Made by a program: the position numbers and the translations under genes. This document shows positions 24,683 through 36,949 of a DNA stretch of 64,000 bases, piece by piece. The stretch lies in assembly GCF_963678635.1 (NCBI RefSeq), contig NC_087070.1, positions 25,910,007 to 25,974,006 on the forward strand, read 5' to 3'. Within the stretch, counting starts at the first letter, position 1. Each line of letters opens with the position of its first letter. Below the pieces are notes generated by a model. The model made no database searches. It was given only the letters and a program-made list of their open reading frames with translations, and was not told the DNA's origin. The DNA comes from Symsagittifera roscoffensis (Eukaryota; Xenacoelomorpha; Acoela; Convolutidae).

Positions 24683-27600
24683 ATGGACTCGCTACTTTCG
24701 AATGGGAGTTGTTTGGAGAAGGACGGAGGTGGACTGAAAGTGAGCAGTAGCGATAATGTTAACTGTGCAAGTTTGGAGGAGTCGTACTCTCTGTCTCTGT
24801 CAGATGTGGATAGTCTGCTGACGTCATCATCCAACACAGCAGATGAACACTCACTTGACAGTCTCAAGTTCGAGGTAGGCATTTGCTATCAGTTATCAGT
24901 ATTTTGTAGCAACTTGCCAAAAACAATCCAGAAAAATCCATTTCAATTAAAAGTTTTTTTACTTTCTTTTGATTAATTAATGCTCTTTTTTTAACCTTTT
25001 TCTTGATTAATTTATTCAGGAAATCTGTGACGGAATTCCAAAAGTTATCGTCTTGGACTTCACATTTATTTACGCTAGCAAGCTATCGAGCGTAGTGTAT
25101 TAATATGGCCTCTTTTTTTGACCTAATTCGCCAAAAAAAAAAGAGAGACTGGGTTGTCAGTTATTGATTGTCACAAGTCGTGGGCGTTTAAACGATTGAC
25201 CTATCTCCCTTTATTCTGAATGACAGACTTTTATGTCGCTGTTCATTGTCTGAATTGATAATATTGAATGGAGTCTGTTCAAGGTCACGAGGCTGAGGAT
25301 AGCTCTGTCCCAAGAACAAAATGAGAAGCTGAAGGCTGCCCAACATGGACTGGATCTGCTGGAGGAGAAGGAGAATATCTGCAAGAGCTACAATAATCTA
25401 CAGAAGGATTACGACCAGCTCAAAAATGAACTCACCATCACCCAACAAGTATGATTGATAGCTTATCCGTTTTCTCGAAATATATGTGATTTTTTCAAAA
25501 TAACTCATGTGCATAATTTTCCGAGGATTCAGGTCAAAGATTCACTTTATGGGAGATTTTTACGCTAAAAACCCCTTCTTATAGGTAGTTGCCTGTCAGA
25601 AAGCCTTTATCTCTGTTGCATGTAGTAAGTCTGAGCATCCAATGATGTGCTGATCTCAAAATGAAAGAAGCATGATGTCCCAAAACCTTAAATATATTCT
25701 TCATACGATGAATGTGCAAGAAGATTTTGAGGCCTTTAGTTCGCCCTTATCGAACTTCTAAGCTATAAGGAAAATCGATCAAGGAATTGTCTATCAAAGA
25801 ATCGTTTTTTGATGGTTTGAGGGTCACTGAGGATATTGAGAACCAATTGCGTTTAGTCAACTAGTAAGTGAAAGTAAACGGTTGTTCAGGCTCTGTTTCT
25901 GTTGTGCCTGTAGAGTCTTGACCAGAAGCTGCACAGTGAGAGGCAGATCAGGGAGATCAGTAGGGAGGATGAGGATGCGATAGAGAGGGAGAAGGCAGAG
26001 AGGGAGATTGCTCTATCGGACACAGTCGCCCAGCTGAAGGTGGAGTTGAAGAAGAGTCAGGAGAGTGTGTACCATCTGCAACAGGAATTGGAACGACTAA
26101 GTTAGTTGCTCAGTGTAAAGTCAGGGCCTGTTTTATTACTAAAAAGAACTGGCTCTATTTGAGATCGAATGATTAACTTATTGCATAAGAGCAACTGAAC
26201 GAGGCTGTAGTCACACTCATAACATCTTAACTGTGATATCTGGTGTCATTTTTCAAGAAGTTGCATGTTTGAAAGGTGTTAATCGTCTGCAAACTGATCC
26301 AAAAAAAATGAACAATTGCAGGTCATAACATTGCTAAAACTGGATTAGTTTTATGAAAGAAGTGTCTATTATGACACAAATGTGTCTATTTGACATTCAA
26401 AGAGCTATAATGAGTTATGTTTTCTTGAACTCCGAGTTCACTGTCTGTTGGCCAGTTTTAAAAATGCTGTATTATTGCATTTTGTGGTGTTGTGTGTAGG
26501 TGGTCGTGAGCGTGAGTTATGTGATACGTACAAGGGGTCTGAGATGGAGAGGGTGGGGCTGAAGGGGTCTGTGAGGGACCTGAGGGAGAGGGAGAGGAAA
26601 CTCAACCAGGACATCCTCGGACTGGAGGAGGAGAATGTGCATCTGCAGCAACAAGTAACACATTAAGCTTCTATGGCGTAACAAAAAACACATACGAAAT
26701 GAAATGATATCAGGCATAACAACATACGACACTCAAAAATTCAATCGTATCGAGATGATTTTATTGCTGTTTTTCATGCTGTCACACAATTATCGTTCAT
26801 GTTGAACAACCCTTCCCAGCTTCTCAATCATGTTAACAATCAAATACTTTGTTCAGGCTCAAATCTCCTTGGCTGTTTGACGTTTGATTTCTTTTTAAAC
26901 TCAGTTCATTTCTTTTGTTGAAAGTAAGGCAAACTCCACTATCGAACAGCAAAATTGTAAAGGACACGGAAAACGTGATGGACTTCTAGTTTCGAAAGTG
27001 GAATTTAATTTTCAGATTTCCCCGGGGAATAAAATTTTTACTTATTTATCCAGTTTTTGTAAATTGGTTTTTTCATCAATAAAGTTTCAATCATAAATAG
27101 TTCCACAAATTCAAATAGCTGTAAGCCATCTATTTTTTTGCCTTGAAAATCGAAATTTGACTCTCATTGTCTGTTGGCTAAAGTTGAAAAAAAATTCGTG
27201 TTACCTGATTTTGCGTGGAAAAAAATGCACTCACGAACAACTTACAGTCGAAGGAACAGAGCAATAATGTGTACTATAGGTGTCGCATTTGAGGATGCGG
27301 CAGATAGAGAATGACAGACTGACCGGGGAGCGAGACAGGCTGGAGGAGAAGAGTGTGGAACTGAGTCGGGAGAACGAAGAGTTGGCCCAGATGAAGGCAA
27401 GTCAATACTCAATGCCTTGTGAAGTTCTTTTCATGATAATTACGCTTGCGATTAGCAAGCGTTATTAAATCGGAATGCTGACTTTTTTCTGGGATAAAAA
27501 CTAATTAAACAAAATCAGTTGAATCAATGCTGCTGACATGCTCAATTTCATGAAATTTCAAATAAAACTACTTTGTCTAGGTAGTAAATAAGTGAAGTAC

Positions 27601-30600
27601 ATTTTGGGCGTTAATTATTTTTCTAATAAGTTTCTTGAAAAACGGTTGAATTTTTTTGGGATTCGTGGTTATCGGCCTAGTTTCCATTGGCGCGTTTTCC
27701 GTTTTTAAATGGCATTCATTTTATCTACTACTAATTTTTTATTGGCCTGCTTTGTTTTTTTTTGAAAAGATTAAACGGTTTCGGCTTAGGTTGTATTGGC
27801 TTTGTCAATTTATACAGCATAGTTTTGAAGGCCGAAAAGTTTCTGTTTGGCAAAATCAGGTATTATGAAAATGTATGGGAATAGGTTTTATTTTTTTTCT
27901 GATTTTTGTTTTCCATTTTTTGTGCAAATTGTTTAGGTAATTGAAAACTAATCTTTCCATTTTCAAGAAAAGGTATCATAAAAAGATCTGCTCATCTGTG
28001 TGCCTGTATAATCATTAATCTCTTTTTACTTGACCCGACTCTACGGTCTTTGGGGGAATAATTGACCCAAATTTTTGAAATTTCTCGTTTTCTCAAAAAC
28101 TACCATCCCAAATATGAGATTTTGGGTTCATTGGATAAAATGGTTTGTCGACTGTTTTCTGCATATGCGGCTACGCCCTTTTTAAAAACAAAACAAGTTA
28201 TGGCCTTCGGAAAGTCGAATTTTTGCTTTTGGGACCTTTTTTTATGAATTTTTTGGTTTTTTCTCGGAAACTGCCGTCCGAAGTCTAAAATTTTGGGTTC
28301 AATTGAATCAATGGGTTGTGGGAAGCTGACCACCTGAATAGTTTTTTATGCACCATTTTTAAATTCAAAAGTTATGGCCGTCGAAAATGTTAATACTTGG
28401 TTATTGTACCGTTTTTGAAACTATTCTCGAAAACTACCCTCCCATATCTTGAGTTATTGAGTTCAATCGATACAATAGGCTGTGTGAATCTCTTTTGCAT
28501 TAGCTGCTTTTCCCTGAAAATTTTTATACACAAAAGATTTGGCCCTCGAAAAAGTTTGTACCATTTTTGAAACTTTTTGACTTTTCTCGAAAACTACCCA
28601 GCTAATTCTTAGGCTAGGTTTTTCATCGAGAAACGCGATTTTGGAAATGTTCTCTGCTTAGGGGCGATATTCTATTTTTGCAGAAACATGTTATGGATTT
28701 CGAAAAGTCAAGTTTTTGAACGTTTGACCGTTTTTCGAGTTATTTTTTCTTAGAAACTACCCTATGAAATCTGAGATGAAAGGTTCAATCGAACGAACCC
28801 CCTGTGATTCTTTTCCCTACAGAAGTGGCGACGCCTCGATTTTTTGTAAGAAAATTGTGGTATCTCAGGGAAGATTCCTATTTCTCGAAAACTTTCAGTC
28901 TTAATTATTTTAGTAAAGAAACAACTTAAAGTTTTCGGCTAAGTCCAATTTTTGAAAATACCCATTTTGTTCCGCACCAGTATAACAAATTCCGCTTCGA
29001 CTCGGTGTGTTTTCATGTGAAGTTTTTCCATAAGATTGTTAATGAGAAAGATTGATGCATATTTGTATCACATTGGTTGAGATCGCTCTTTCTTGACCAA
29101 ATTAATGAAAACAGTGGCTTCTTATCTCTGTTAGAATTACAGTAATTGAAGTACAAATTAACCGTATTACTAAAGAAATTGGAATTATAATTACCAGCAT
29201 AGAAATGCAATCCTGCATAAAAATGTCAAAACCAATTTTTTTTTTGCGCGTTTGTATGAGATCATTTTTTATACAGAGTTATTTTCAGAATTAATAGATG
29301 CTTGTGGAGGGCATTCTGCGGTAGGTCACTTAGGGGGGGGGGGGGGATTGTGCGGTCGATCCAAGAAGTGTAACGATGTATATTTGACAGAGTTATGTGT
29401 TTTTGAAGTGTTCTGGCGGTGGCCGTGTTTAGGAGACGTTCAAGTCCTACTATGAGAAGGCGATTGAGGCGCTCAATTCGGAGAAGGAGTTGAGGAAGAA
29501 GGTGGTGGTTGAACTGGAGAAGACGAAGCAGATGCAGGCCATACAATATGTCCCCTACCCGGACAGGTATAATACGCAGCTATCTGTAATTACGTCACTG
29601 CCTAAATCTTCAGTTAAAATTTAGCTGTTAGGTTGCGGTTTGTATTAAGAAAAGAAAAACTAATCCTGATTGGTTTCCTCTACTCAAAGCAAAGACTGAA
29701 ACTTTGATTAAATGAAAATGAAACTTGAGTTTTTTTTGAAATTTTCATACGCTCATTTTTGGTTTTCAAAAAAGAGTAAAATAAAACTTGGAATATAACG
29801 ATTTTTTTTGCCTCAAATTTTCTAACGCGACTTTTTTTTTCTAGATGATGACTTTTGGTATATTTGCAGCTGTTTTTTTTTTTCTATTTAGAACTGGAGG
29901 AGGTACTGAAAACTTCAGCTGTGAGGAGGACTCAATGAATTCTGACTTAGAGTCCCTTCTGAACAATCAGAACAACTCAGACAGTCTGGAGGCGTCAGCG
30001 TCCATGGGAGTGACCAGTCTGCAGGACGAGTTGAGACAGCTGGATCCCAACATAGGTGACAAAATCGACCTGAACAGATTCGGCATGCTACCTGCAGACA
30101 TTGAACAGGTATGCCACCATAACGGACCCTAGAAGAATAAATCTGATGATTATAACGAGCCGTGTCTCTTTCATTCTAAATTTGAATGTAAATAGAGGTT
30201 TTAAGGTTTTTTATTTAAAAAGCCTGCTTGAATTCGACTGTGACGTGGCGGTTATGTATTTGTTGCATAAGCTTTATTATATGCATTTTAAATTGTTTAA
30301 AAATTTCCTAGCAAGTTTCTAATTATCTAAATTGGTTCGCGGCTTCGATACTAATGAAGAATTATGAGTAGCTATGAAAGATTTTCTTTGGCTGTGTAGC
30401 AATGTTACGTGTAGCTGACAGGGCTTATCTATTTAGGACGATGATCTAACATCAGCCGGATCACCCTCCACACCTCGACACTCCAGAGTTCCCTCTTCTT
30501 CTCAGGGATCCACACCCGACCAATCGCCCCAGAAGTCAATCAGATCCCCACAACACACATTATCAGACGCCAATCAGGATCCACATTCAAGACTCACTCA

Positions 30601-33600
30601 TCAACTCACATCTTCCGGCGAAAGTAGAGACATGTCTGGTAACGGTTACGAAGAAATAGAAATGTTGAGAAAGCGTAACCAGATGCTAACCCAAGAGATC
30701 AACCAACTCAGACAATCACTGCTTAATGGCGGAATATCATCAGAAAATAAGGAGAAGAATTATCAAGAAGAACAAGACGTATCATCACACTTCGAAAGTG
30801 CCTTGAAACATGAGTTGGAAGGAGTGAAAACAAACCTGACACAGACTAAAGTAAATCAAGAATCAAGTTCACTTAGGAGAGCATTCAGTAGAAATCAAGA
30901 TTGTGTGAACTATTTTAACTCACTGATCAAATATGAAAAAGTAAAATTTGTCATTAAAAACAGTTTTCTCATTTTCGATTTTGTGCGGTTTTAAATTTAA
31001 TAATTATAGGAAAAACTATAATTAAAATGTTGGTTTTCAAAGTGAAGCTTGTAATTTTTGAGAACTCGCTTTTTGCTGGATGTTTGTTATTGCTTCAAAC
31101 ACATACACATTACGCTTGTCTTTACTTTAGGAAAAACTGAAAGAATGCGAGCGTCGTCTTGGAGGCCTGGAAGACGAACACAGAGCAGTAGTCAGCTGTA
31201 GCTATGCTACCCTGGACGAAGTGGCCCTGTTTTCAGAAGAGATATCTAGTCTGCAGCATATCATATCGCCACAACAGGAGGACGGAGACGCACGCACTCC
31301 TGTTGATACAGAAGGCACGCCTAAACAGGTACATTTGGAAGAGGTTTATTTCAACATCTCATTACAATTATCACATGCACCAACATTAAGTGTAAAAGAA
31401 CAAAGTGATTTTATTTTAAGCAGGTTTTGATAATTTTTGTTTCTTTTTACGAGTCGATGAACGAAGTTCAGACTCTTGTGTAGGTCGTGATAGTTTTAGT
31501 TCCGACCAATTGAAAGCGGGTAGGAACTTTGTATTCGAGTGTTTTGGGTTTTTTTGTTTTCCACGCAAAAGCAGGCAGCGTAAACAATCATCGGAATAGG
31601 CCGAGTGATATTTCATTTTATAACCCTTTCAGCCATGATTCGATCGACATAAAAAAATTCGGGAAAAATCCGTTTGAAAAATTTGATTTTTGGTCTAATT
31701 TTGAGCGATTAAAGCCATCGAGCAGGCTGATTTATGATTAATTCAAGCTGTTTACTATTGCTTATTTGTACTTGATTTTAGTTTTACTTGAGTAAAATTA
31801 CTTCTTGGAGTTGTTTTAACGGCATTTCGGAAATAAAAAATTTTGAAAAAATCGCAAAAAACTGAAAAAATCGTGAAGAAATTTTCTTATCATTTTTTTT
31901 GTTTTTTTTTCTAGTCACTGTTTTCCAATTTGCTCATTTATGACTGTCGAATATGTCTATTTTCTAGTTTTTTGTTCAGAACATTTTTTTACACCTGTGG
32001 TACTGCGAATGCAGTATTCTGGATATTTTCTATATTATGCATATTGTTTTTATTTTTGTCAATGCCATTTATGCCGACTAAAAGATAAAGACTGCAAGTC
32101 AATCGTCCATACGCAGCTATAGGACTAAGCCAGTAGAACTGAGCGGTAACAAAAGAAAACAAGGAAAGTTCTGAATCATCGATTGAATCTGAATTTCACA
32201 AAAACCTGTTCGTAAAGAAAGATCGAGGTTTGAAGTGCTACTGTGCGAGCAGTCGGAAGTTTGGAAACAACATTTTTTGCATGAAAATTGAAGACTTGTT
32301 TAATCGTCAAGGGGAATCTAAGAATCATGTGGTGAAAACAAATTTTGTTATGAATTTGTATTGAATCATGTGGTTTGCTAAAATTACTAAAACTTCTATC
32401 ATTATAAATTTGATGGTTTAGTTCGATGGAATTTTGTGGCACTTTTGGTATATTTCAATTAAATCATATTTCAGCCTATTTGAGCATATGCAAGGTAAAA
32501 GCACGGTTGCGGCTTTATTTTTGGCTAGTCTAAGGTCATGTTTGAAAGAAATAGGTATAATGAAAATATATGGGTTTTGTTCTTTTTTTGCGAAGCTTTG
32601 GAAAATCTTTGCTCTTTTTGCTGAAATTTGAGTTTTTCGCAAAAACTACTTTGCCAATCTTCAAAAACAAAGTATCAATGGAAAAACTGGCTGGTTGTCT
32701 CTGTGACTTTCTCAAAAATTAAACCGCCAAATCAGAAATTAAGGGTTCAACCGAAAAAGCAACAGTCAGTTAGACCAAATTTCTCCGTGGAAGCAGCAAA
32801 AGTTATGACCATAGACAATGTACAATTTTTGAACTTTTGCCCGTTTTTGAAAGTTTATATATATTTTTCCAAAAGTAACCTGCTGATTCTGAAGTTGATG
32901 ATGCATTTTTAATTGATCAAATGAACCGAAAAAAAACAACAGCACAATAGTAATAAAAAAAATGATTTCAAGACATTTTCTATCTCAATGTAACTCGCTT
33001 TTTTTGAAATGCAAAAGTTGTACAAAATTTTGAATTATGCTTTCCAATTTATTACATGCAAAGTTAGTATGGACGCCGTCAACTTGTTGTTTCAAATTTT
33101 CACATGAAAACTGTCAGTTTTATTTGGTGCCACTTTCGCTGCATGGCATTGGCAATTTCCTAGCATCTGTAGCTTTTTTTTTAATTTGTGACCAGTGTTT
33201 ACCGATATTTAAGCGTTCGTGGCCGAGAGGGCAGGGCAGTACTTTCCTAATCTCGATTAGGTTGCAGGTTCGAATCCGATACGTACCGAAGTTTTACTAA
33301 CTCGAGGGTTACTTTAACGGTTTTTTACTTCACTTATAAAGGGGCTTTATTGTGTTCTTGCTAGTTTTTGCGAAGTGCAGCTGCGCATCTGTGTAAATTG
33401 GGTTAAATTCATCAAAAAGTGTCGGTCATTAATTTTTATTTAAGTTTAAAGAGCTGTAACCTGATATATATTATTCTTCTAATCAATATTCTATGATTTT
33501 TTTCGGCTTCTTTTTTTGCTGTTTTTTTTTACTTTTAAACTGTCATGTTACTATGATACATTTTTGAATCAGGGAATAGTTTTTGTTTTAGAGCCTAAAG

Positions 33601-34437
33601 CCAAAAGTGGACGAGTTAATTCGAACTCTGCAATCGGAGCAATTCCGAGACAAGTCAAAGTTCGACACGGAGTTCCCAATTGAGCTTATCAGTCTAGTGC
33701 AAAAACAACTCCGAGAACTTAAAAGATCTTGCCAACGAGCAGTCACATCATCAACGAATATATCCACAGAGAAAGAAATTAGAAAAGAAATACTTACACA
33801 AGAGGCAAACGAAAATTCGCTAAGCAATGACACGTCTGAAACACAAACAGATCTCGGACCGCAGGTTGAAAAACTGAAATCAGAATTGGCGAAAAAGCGA
33901 GAGCAGATAACGTCGCTAAGAGCTGTTTTGAAAGCAAACAAGCATACCGCCGAAGTAGCTCTGACAACGGTCAAAACCAGGTACGAGCAAGACAAGCAAT
34001 TGATTGTGGAAAACGTGAGCAAACTCAAAAACGAACTGAACAAATTGAAAAATGATTCTGCCACGTTTGCGTATATACGGACTATGTTGGTTTCGCGAGT
34101 GGATGCTCTAACTAATCAGTTTGAAGCTAAGAATAAAGAATGCAGAGATATGAATGAAAGCGTGAAAACACTTGAACAGATTTTAAGAATGGCAATAAGT
34201 CAGAAATTAGCTCTAACTGAACGTCTAAAAGCCTTGGAAAGTGGAGTTAGTCCAGACCAATCAACGAGTTCTAAAAGTGCTAATGGATCTCAGAAAACTC
34301 CTACTCCTAGAGGTCAAATGAGAGGCTTCTCTGCCTCCTCCAATAACCCCAAGTCGCTCATACCTCAAAGGTACGCGAAGAATCCACGTGCTTCAGATCA
34401 AAATTATTTGAAGAAGGCATACTTACAAAATAAATAA
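24683..34437 (+). CDS. BICD: Bicaudal D dynein-cargo adaptor, 10 coding exons
   Basis: Exons: 24683-24874, 25284-25448, 25914-26100, 26500-26654, 27280-27396, 29433-29566, 29892-30108, 30437-30850, 31131-31328, 33592-34437. All join in frame, giving 874 residues. BICD proteins are coiled-coil adaptors that link dynein-dynactin to Rab6 vesicles, mRNPs or nuclear pores. Residues 65-119 hold the CC1 box, KLKAAQHGLDLLEEKE (AAxxG at 82-86), which in the family binds the dynein light intermediate chain. Exons 3-6 continue the first coiled coil, ending ELEEENVHLQQQV-like. Exon 9 has LDEVALFSEEISSL, as in family CC2. The cargo-binding CC3 (about 685-808) is nearly diagnostic: KKREQITSLRAVLKANKHTA and EQILRMAISQKLALTERL. 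Exon 8 (residues 395-531) is Ser/Pro-rich with a short coiled coil. An in-frame TAA 18 bases upstream supports the ATG. Intron 5 uses a GC donor (AAG/gcaagt). AATAAA overlaps the stop codon. Confidence 0.95.
26850..27230 (+). repeat. Dispersed ~400-bp repeat in BICD intron 4
   Basis: Shares a long block with 34,870-35,100: TTTGACGTTTGATTTCTTTT, GGCAAACTCCACTATCGAAC, GAAAACGTGATGGACTTCTA, ATCCAGTTTTTGTAAATTGG. It ends in TGTCTGTTGGCTA and then TTACCTGATTTTGCGTGGAA (27,201), which is also the outer arm of the palindrome at 36,950-37,168. More decayed copies lie at 36,130, 41,330, 47,690 and 49,090. Confidence 0.75.
27397..27402 (+). other. Non-canonical GC donor of BICD intron 5
   Basis: The exon ends ...GCCCAGATGAAG and is followed by GCAAGT. 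There is no GT that keeps the frame. AG/GCAAGT is the known consensus of GC-AG introns and the other nine positions fit. The acceptor is GTGTTTAG at 29,432. Confidence 0.8.
27442..29010 (+). repeat. Hairpin-started element with ~165-bp monomers inside BICD intron 5
   Basis: Starts with a perfect 8-bp stem ACGCTTGC-GATTA-GCAAGCGT (27,442-27,462) followed by ATTAAATCGG, the same layout as the satellite unit start. Bases 28,060-28,920 hold about five decayed monomers of a second type, with landmarks CTCGAAAACTACC, TTTTGGGTTCAAT, GTTATGGCC and CGAAAA near 28,093, 28,264, 28,429, 28,590 and 28,745. The stretch ends at TTCCGCACCAGTATAACAAA and CCGCTTCGACTCGGTGTG (about 28,970-29,010). Related monomers occur at 32,630-32,890 and 49,500-50,100. 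Confidence 0.7.
29330..29346. repeat. Run of 14 G
   Basis: A homopolymer of 14 G in BICD intron 5 near the acceptor side. It is a slippage-prone simple repeat and may be misread in length. Confidence 0.8.
31540..31840 (+). repeat. Copy of the foldback-arm repeat in BICD intron 9
   Basis: TTTTCCACGCAAAAGCAGG, then AAACAATCATCGGAATAGGC and TCAGCCATGATTCGAT parallel the left arm of the palindrome at 36,950. The following 150 bases (TTTGATTTTTGG..., ATTAAAGCCATCGAGCAGG) parallel 37,195-37,330. This is an older copy with one arm only. Confidence 0.6.
32450..32900 (+). repeat. Decayed second-type monomers in BICD intron 9
   Basis: CACGGTTGCGGCTTT...AAATAGGTATAATGAAAATATATGG resembles 27,840-27,885, and two monomers (CGCAAAAACTAC, CAATGGAAAAAC, GTTATGACC) follow. 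Same family as 28,060-28,920. Confidence 0.55.
33045..33400 (+). repeat. tRNA-Ser-like SINE, copy 2, in BICD intron 9
   Basis: A box CGTGGCCGAGAGG (about 33,218) and B box GCAGGTTCGAATCC (about 33,264) match the tRNA-Ser head exactly. The 5' lead (TTATTACATGCAA, GGTGCCACTTTCG) and the tail GCGAAGTGCAGCTGCGCATC, then TGTGT, match the copy at 23,621-23,945. Three-prime flanks differ, so the two are separate insertions. Confidence 0.72.
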
Positions 34438-34789
34438 AATTGCACGAAAAGGTCAAAGTTCTGAGCTAAACTTGCCTGACTGTAAACGTAGGGGCAACAA
34501 GTTGTTCAGAATTAATGGACTTTTCTACAGCTAAGTTGCTTCCAAATTGAGCCAATGTAGCCGCGGAGCAGATTTTATTGTTCTATTTCACGATTTTGTT
34601 AGTGTTCAAATTCTTACATAGATGCTTTCGTTGTAAAATTCAAATCTTAGATTTACAAATTTTGTTAAGTTTTCAATATTAATTAACTTTGTATTGAGAC
34701 CATGAGTTCTGCTTTTATAAAATAGGAAAATAATGGCAGGGTACTGTTTTTTGATCATTACTCTTTTGAATGCGCCGGGTTGTTTTAAT
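34438..34789. other. 3' flank of BICD
   Basis: Follows the stop. AATAAA occurs at 34,429-34,434 and 34,433-34,438, overlapping the stop codon, so the 3'UTR may be very short. Nothing else is recognised. Confidence 0.45.
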
Positions 34790-35260
34790 TAAGACTCGAT
34801 GAACGTAACTCAGACGCTTACATAGGTTGCAATGATTTTTTTTCAGGAATAGTCTTAAAATTTGTTCAGGCTCAGTTTTACTTTTTCGCAGTTTTTCTTT
34901 TGATTTCTGAAGTTCAATTCATTTCCTTTGTTAAAAAGAAGCAAACTCCACTATCGAACTGCAAAAGTGGAAAGGTCACGAAAAACGTGATTGACTTCTA
35001 GTTTCGAGCGTGAAATTTAATTAGCAGATTTCCCAGCGAAATAAAAATTTTACTTATTGATCCAGTTTTCTTCAAATTGGGTTAATTTTATCAAAAAAGT
35101 ACCGGTCGTAAAATGCTCTAGAAATTCTACGAGCTTCAACTGCTTCTATTTTCGTCTTTGAAATTCGGAAGTTGAAATTTTTCAAAAGTCTTTTTTTTTC
35201 AGTTCACAAGTGTTCTTTGAATTTTTTCCAACTGTCTGTTGACTGTCTTTTGTGGGCCAA
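34790..35260 (+). repeat. Dispersed repeat, best-preserved long copy
   Basis: Runs from GACTCGATGAACGTAACTCA to TTTTTCCAACTGTCTGTTGA. It contains the AAACTCCACTATCGAAC and CACGAAAAACGTGATTGACT blocks shared with 26,850-27,230. The start block GATGAACG...CAGACTCTTATGTAGGTCG recurs at 31,451, 36,130 and 49,312. Confidence 0.75.
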
Positions 35261-35837
35261 TTCTGTTTCATATATGTTAAAGCCTCTAGATTATAAATAC
35301 ATCACGATCACTTCTGCGGATTTTTTAAAAAAATTTCCAAGTAAATTTTCACTAGGGTGGATGGGTGAAGAAGGGCGTTGAATTTGGTTTCCCCAGATGA
35401 AATGACCATTAGCTTTCTGTCAAAGCAATTTCGGTGGTTTTATTTCCGCTTTTAGTGAAGAATACCACTTGATTCAAATTGTTCTGTTGTGCTATTCTTT
35501 GAAGTTGCTTTTCTTTCAAAGCATATTTCTGCATTTTTCCTTGCTTTAAAACTAAAGCCGCTTCTTCATTTTTTTTTCGCGGAGTGCTGTTTCGCATTTG
35601 TGTATATATCAATGACTCTGTATGGTTTTTATATGTTACGATTTATATTGCTGATGGTATGTCCGATTTATATTGCGGATGGCCATCAGACATTTTTTGA
35701 GCAGAGTTTTGCAAACGGGTCCTGTATTTTTTTTTAACCCAAAAGCAATTAGAAGAAATCAAGGTTAGGGTAAGCTGTAGAGTGTCGGTAAACATGAGAT
35801 GATCTGGTGTCAGGTGCAGAACAACTGACAATTATTA
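35261..35837. other. Intergenic, no gene seen
   Basis: AT-rich. It includes a decayed 3'-hairpin-like TCGCGGAGTGCTGTTTCGCA stretch (about 35,576) followed by TTTGTGT, as at the ends of the repeats described here. Confidence 0.4.
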
Positions 35838-36060
35838 CCCTTCCGACTAGCAAGGGTGTTGCAATCGGATGGATACTACATCAATTTTTTCCTGAATCTA
35901 ACTTTGTTTTAAGATTTCGCACGTGAAAGTTTTACACGTGTTTCAACTTGCTTCATAATATTTCCAAAGTCATTGAAATATCCAGCGCATTTGAGGCAGA
36001 GATAACACAACTGCTTGAGGTGATGAAGGCTTGTAATTCAAATCCGGCCGGAATCTGTTT
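35838..36060 (+). repeat. Hairpin-started repeat with tRNA-like B box
   Basis: Begins ACCCTT...AAGGGT (35,838-35,858), then GTTGCAATCGGATGG. At about 36,027-36,045 GTAATTCAAATCCGGCCGG resembles a pol III B box, with GAGGCAGAGATAACAC (about 35,993) as a weak A box. Same general plan as 51,020-51,660. Confidence 0.5.
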
Positions 36061-36129
36061 TGGACTCAGCGGCTTTCGTCACAATTTATGTCTGCTAGTT
36101 TGTCATGAGTTTTTGCTTATTGTTTTAAA

Positions 36130-36490
36130 GCGTAATGAACATATTAAAGACTCTTATGTAGGTCTTGGGATTTTTGTGTTTTTTTTTCAGAAAATCCTCA
36201 GAATCTTAATGTTCTCTAATAACAGATAGGCGTTCATGCATATTAATGCATTTATATTTTGAGTTCAGATGTGAGATTCATATGCTGAAAATTAGGTAAA
36301 TAGCACTTTCCAAATGCGAACGTGGAAATGGCGCGAAAAAAAATGGTTCGGCTTCTGGTTTCGAAAGTATAATTTAATTTTAAATTTTTCCAGCGGAACA
36401 AAAACTATTGATATTGACAGTTTTCAAAAATTGGGTTAACTTTTTTTTAAATCAAAAAAGCACCAATCTTATATTGCTTTTGTTCGTTTG
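36130..36490 (+). repeat. Decayed copy of the dispersed ~400-bp repeat
   Basis: Contains AAAGACTCTTATGTAGGTC, GGCTTCTGGTTTCGAAAGTA, and TTTCCAGCGGAAC, then AAAAATTGGGTTAAC, in the same order as the copy at 34,790-35,260. Confidence 0.6.
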
Positions 36491-36949
36491 TGCTTTGGAA
36501 TGGGAGGAGGTAAGCTTTGGAGTGGGAGGATGTCTACCCAAATATTGTATGCTTAATAACCGCTTGGTTAATTTTGTTTCGATACTAATTAACATATGCA
36601 GTTGTTGTTCTCAGCATGTTTGCCTCAAATTGAACCGCTTTTGAGAGCTACGAAATAATCACATTAGTTAACAAAATCAGGTGAATCATTTAATAGCTTG
36701 ATATATAAATTTTGCACATTTCTTGACCTCTCCTGCACACTTGTCATAATTGTATATCTATTTTTTTGTTAAATTTTGCGTAGCATCGAAAGTTTTGATG
36801 GTTTATGAGAACTTGCTCAATATGAAGCCCAATAAAGAGTTAATTTTGCTTTGTTGGGCATGTGCAAAGTCAATTGATACACGGTAACTGAGACGGGTTC
36901 GGTTACATGCGCAGCTGTGTTTAAGCTTAAGGTGTGTTTAAGCTTTTTT

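Noticed and set aside
33588-34064. 158-codon minus-strand frame
   Set aside because: It is the antisense shadow of the last BICD exon, which is strongly supported by family motifs.
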